The notes below the pieces were generated by a model. That model had not been told where the DNA came from. It made no database searches and worked only from the letters and a program-made list of their open reading frames with translations. Shown here piece by piece: positions 12,130 through 14,110 of a stretch of 14,110 bases of DNA. How positions within the stretch are numbered: position 1 is the stretch's first letter; every line of letters starts with the position of its first letter. Source of the DNA: Thermoplasmata archaeon (GTDB taxonomy: Archaea > Thermoplasmatota > Thermoplasmata > Halarchaeoplasmatales > Halarchaeoplasmataceae). The position numbers were made by a program, and so were the translations under genes. The stretch covers positions 1-14,110 of the forward strand of contig JAFDTZ010000051.1 of NCBI GenBank assembly GCA_019594305.1. The letters are read 5' to 3'.

Positions 12130-13280
12130 GCTATCAGCTCCAGCAGGCTTTCTAGGTCAGCATAGATAACTCTCTGCCCCGCTAATTTGGGTAGATATTC
12201 AACCGCCTTTCCCGAATCCGTAGCCACAGTACCGTAGAGTTCTTCCAATGGGCTTACCACCATACACGTATCTGCAATGACTTTTCCGTATTTCTCGATG
12301 ACCGCGACCGCATGACTTGAGCGCTCTTTCACCCATCTGCTCGTATATACTCTTAATTCGGGACCGTCCTTTGGCTTCTTTTTATCCAGATGTTTAGCGA
12401 TCCGTTCCATCTCCATGGATGAAAGGTGTGGACATCCGAGTACAATGGCCTCGGGTTTATCTCGGAGGGTCAATCGATCCCTTAATTCATCTATATCCTC
12501 ACGGGTGACATCCACTTTTTCCAGGCCTTCAAGGGAAAAATCAGCTGCCTCGGGTGTCATACCTTCAACGTGATAAAGGGCTACTGCACCGGTGGCTGCC
12601 ATTGCCGCCCCCAGTGACTTCATCCCGTCGTTATTTATCTTTATGCCATTAAAGTAAGGTATCTTACCGCCCACTTGATTACCTACGTGATAACCAAGCA
12701 GTGCGGGAGGTATGTCTTTATCCACCTTGTAAATCACCTCAGGAGCTCTATTTTCCTTCAGGTGAAGACCATAATAGGAAGTTTTTCCGATTATCCCTGC
12801 CATCAGTGCAGACGGACCGCCTTCCCGATTGGTTCTTGCACCTAGTGCAGAATTGGCGAAGGATACTGCGGAACTTTCACTCCATGCAAGGTGGTCATCT
12901 AAGTGGGGTCTGTTTCCTACGAGATACGGTGTACAAGTACATGAGCGTTCTATGCCCATCTTGCTGTAAGCTTCTACTAGCCGAAGTTGTTTTTTTCTGA
13001 ATTCGGGATACTCGGATCCATAGTCTGAAAGATCCATACCGGCCGGGTTGAGTGTAGATTTAACGACCACTTCTGCCTTTTTAGAAAAATCCTCTATGAA
13101 TTCCAGACCGGCGTCACCCATGGTTTTGTAGGACACACCGGCTATCTGAGCGGATTTGATGGGTATAAGCTTCTGAGCGTCGTTTATCTCCCCTATAGTC
13201 ACCAACAGTTTCATCGCCTTTGCTGAACCTTCACCCTCTTCACCGTCCAATATCCGCTCTTCTTCCCTGGTAAGATACAC
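12126..13280 (-). CDS. Phosphomevalonate dehydratase large subunit (aconitase X, DUF521)
   Basis: A 384-residue AcnX catalytic subunit. With the DUF126 subunit it should dehydrate 5-phosphomevalonate to trans-anhydromevalonate 5-phosphate in the archaeal mevalonate pathway. Candidate 4Fe-4S ligands are present: SCTCTPYL (Cys116), GCPHLSSMEM (Cys283) and DTCMVVSPLEE (Cys339). Other family segments are VYLTREEERILDGEEGEG, WSESSAVSFANSALGARTNREGGPSALMAG (split by position 133-162) and YTSRWVKERS. The start is GTG 13280, preceded by AAGGA about 7 nt upstream. An upstream in-frame ATG at 13388 must be rejected because those 36 residues are a translation of tRNA-Phe. The gene begins 20 nt after tRNA-Phe and overlaps the small-subunit gene by 4 nt. 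Confidence 0.92.
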   Translation of the reverse strand: MYLTREEERILDGEEGEGSAKAMKLLVTIGEINDAQKLIPIKSAQIAGVSYKTMGDAGLEFIEDFSKKAEVVVKSTLNPAGMDLSDYGSEYPEFRKKQLRLVEAYSKMGIERSCTCTPYLVGNRPHLDDHLAWSESSAVSFANSALGARTNREGGPSALMAGIIGKTSYYGLHLKENRAPEVIYKVDKDIPPALLGYHVGNQVGGKIPYFNGIKINNDGMKSLGAAMAATGAVALYHVEGMTPEAADFSLEGLEKVDVTREDIDELRDRLTLRDKPEAIVLGCPHLSSMEMERIAKHLDKKKPKDGPELRVYTSRWVKERSSHAVAVIEKYGKVIADTCMVVSPLEELYGTVATDSGKAVEYLPKLAGQRVIYADLESLLELIA

Positions 13281-13300
13281 TATATCCTTGGCCCCTATAG

Positions 13301-13373
13301 TGCCGCAGGCCGGACTTGAACCGGCGACATCCACGTCTTCAGCGTGGCACTCTCCCAACTGAGTTACTGCGGC
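13301..13373 (-). tRNA. tRNA-Phe (GAA)
   Basis: A full cloverleaf on the minus strand. The acceptor stem is GCCGCAG/CTGCGGC with discriminator A (13301) and no encoded CCA. The D stem ACTC/GAGT encloses AGTTGGGA. The anticodon stem CCACG/CGTGG holds loop CTGAAGA, giving anticodon GAA. The T arm is GCCGG/CCGGC with loop TTCAAGT. There is no intron. It is followed after 20 nt by the GTG of the AcnX large subunit on the same strand, with no T-rich terminator between, so tRNA and mRNA may share a primary transcript. Confidence 0.96.
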
Positions 13374-13395
13374 TTCAGAAGGGTTCAAAGACTTA

Positions 13396-13414
13396 TACGA
13401 TTTTAAGTTTTTGG
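13396..13414 (-). promoter_or_regulatory. TATA promoter of tRNA-Phe (and perhaps the isoprenoid operon)
   Basis: The minus strand reads CCAAAAACTTAAAATCG, with the TATA-like core CTTAAAAT centred near 13403, about 30 nt upstream of the tRNA 5' end. The A-rich preceding bases fit a TFB-recognition element. This is the only convincing promoter upstream of the AcnX genes. Confidence 0.5.
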
Positions 13415-13433
13415 AAGAGGGGTTTGCCGAAAT

Positions 13434-13709
13434 TCAGAGTTTGAAGGATGATAAGAAAGGCATGTCTCCGCTGAATTTGCCCACCAATTCCCTGAGAGAT
13501 ATGTCCTCTATCTCACCACACAATCTTTTTACCGTGTCATTGTCGATACCCTCTTTTTTAAGGGCCTTACGGAATATGCGTCTTCTTCTTTTCACCCTTC
13601 TCTTGTAACCCGCGTACACAAAAAACAGCTTGATTAGTAAGGGTAGAAAGAGGACGACGAGTGTGACAAGGATCTTGACCACGTCTTCGGATTCGCCGTC
13701 CTTGGACAT
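13434..13709 (-). CDS. Small basic single-pass membrane protein, unknown
   Basis: A 91-residue protein with an acidic N-terminus, one strong hydrophobic helix (about residues 11-33), then a very basic juxtamembrane stretch (YKRRVKRRRRIFRKALKK), predicting an N-out/C-in single-pass topology. The C-terminal part (IDNDTVKRLCGEIEDISLRE) is helical with no recognised motif. The ATG at 13709 lies six bases after the stop of the 119-aa gene, with GGAG overlapping that stop as ribosome site, so the two are an operon. The basic patch could bind phospholipid head groups or nucleic acid. The family is not recognised. Confidence 0.7.
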   Translation of the reverse strand: MSKDGESEDVVKILVTLVVLFLPLLIKLFFVYAGYKRRVKRRRRIFRKALKKEGIDNDTVKRLCGEIEDISLRELVGKFSGDMPFLSSFKL

Positions 13710-13715
13710 TTCGAT

Positions 13716-14075
13716 CTACTCCCAGTCTCCGTTCTCCATCTTCTTTTTAATCTTTTCCTTTATCTTCTCGCCCATATCTTCTCCGATATCTATGTCTCCT
13801 CCGCCGAAGGGACCACCCATTCCGGACAAGGCTTCTCGTACTAAGCTGGTAACGTCTCTGCTCTTCATGAAGTCCCTGGTAAGCTGGTAAGCCTGGTCCT
13901 TATCCATGCCGGCATCCACCAATTCCTTGTAGAATTTGGCTGTGTTCTTTGCCAGGTTTTCGCTGTTCTCTACGTTGTAAACGGCCTCGATTATCCCCGA
14001 TATCAGGGAGGGGACCGTCTCGTTCAGGGTTTCCATCACACTTTTTAGTTCCTTTATGTCGTCTATATCGCTCAT
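13716..14075 (-). CDS. Acidic helical protein with Gly-rich hinge, unknown
   Basis: A 119-residue soluble protein with no membrane segment. Residues 1-80 look all-helical (LKSVMETLNETVPSLISGII, then FYKELVDAGMDKDQAYQLTR), resembling short helical-hairpin modules found in archaeal proteins of unknown function. A Gly-rich hinge (GMGGPFGGGDIDIG, about 85-98) leads to a charged terminal helix (KIKEKIKKKMENGDWE). The start at 14075 has GAGGTG about 8 nt upstream. It is co-transcribed with the basic membrane protein that follows; the opposite charge of the two suggests that they might interact. I do not recognise a function. Confidence 0.7.
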   Translation of the reverse strand: MSDIDDIKELKSVMETLNETVPSLISGIIEAVYNVENSENLAKNTAKFYKELVDAGMDKDQAYQLTRDFMKSRDVTSLVREALSGMGGPFGGGDIDIGEDMGEKIKEKIKKKMENGDWE

Positions 14076-14082
14076 TTTTTAC

Positions 14083-14110
14083 ACCTCTTTTTTGTTTGTA
14101 TATAACATAA
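14083..14110 (-). promoter_or_regulatory. Promoter and ribosome site of the 119-aa/91-aa gene pair
   Basis: Read on the minus strand, TTATGTTATATAC (14098-14110, reaching the window edge) resembles a TATA box, and GAGGTG (14083-14088) is a good ribosome site 7 nt before the ATG at 14075. Part of the promoter may lie outside the window. Confidence 0.4.

Noticed and set aside
13281..13388. Upstream in-frame extension of the AcnX large subunit from ATG 13388
   Set aside because: It is a translation of tRNA-Phe and its flank; AcnX homologues begin at YLT-EE, which fits GTG 13280 with a ribosome site.

Overview
The window reads as a chromosomal segment of an archaeon, most likely a euryarchaeote and possibly Thermoplasmatota-related; the class-level guess is weak. 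The archaeal signs are Pth2-type peptidyl-tRNA hydrolase, a DUF99/UPF0215 protein, a PolB2-like B-family polymerase homologue, aconitase X-type phosphomevalonate dehydratase, two tRNA genes without encoded CCA, and TATA-like boxes 22-30 bp upstream of the first genes of transcription units. Several first genes look leaderless, while internal operon genes carry GGTG/GGAG ribosome sites. Genes are densely packed, with many 4-nt overlaps.

Layout. Bases 3-1211 (+) hold most of cysteinyl-tRNA synthetase, cut at the left edge. Bases 1291-4163 (+) form a tight three-gene cassette: a RadA-like protein without a P-loop, a small charged helical protein, and a PolB2-like protein with a degenerate exonuclease and altered polymerase motifs. 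It resembles a DNA-damage or translesion accessory module. On the minus strand, 6751-4164 hold a CNNM/CorC-like DUF21-CBS membrane protein, a DUF1616-like membrane/coiled-coil protein, Pth2 and DUF99 (putative endonuclease V-like). Bases 7957-6813 (-) hold a COG1325-type RNA-binding protein translationally coupled to a TIM-barrel protein.

Bases 7958-8586 contain no protein gene. They hold tRNA-Val(CAC) embedded in a run of about ten perfect short-loop hairpins, a 21-bp direct repeat ending in the tRNA 5' acceptor strand, and an inverted copy of the tRNA T-arm. This is the strongest unexplained nucleotide-level signal in the window. Bases 8587-9343 (+) encode a lipoprotein and a small two-helix membrane protein.

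The right part is on the minus strand. A 119-aa protein and a 91-aa membrane protein (14075-13434) are followed by tRNA-Phe(GAA). Only 20 nt after it begins the large subunit of phosphomevalonate dehydratase (AcnX), then the small subunit fused to a Nudix domain, then methylthioribose-1-phosphate isomerase. Together the two AcnX subunits should carry out the dehydration step of the archaeal modified mevalonate pathway for isoprenoid lipids. A separately promoted gene (10324-9335) encodes a Cas4-like nuclease with four transmembrane helices inserted between its N-terminal cysteine/histidine region and its catalytic core. There is no CRISPR array or other cas gene in the window.
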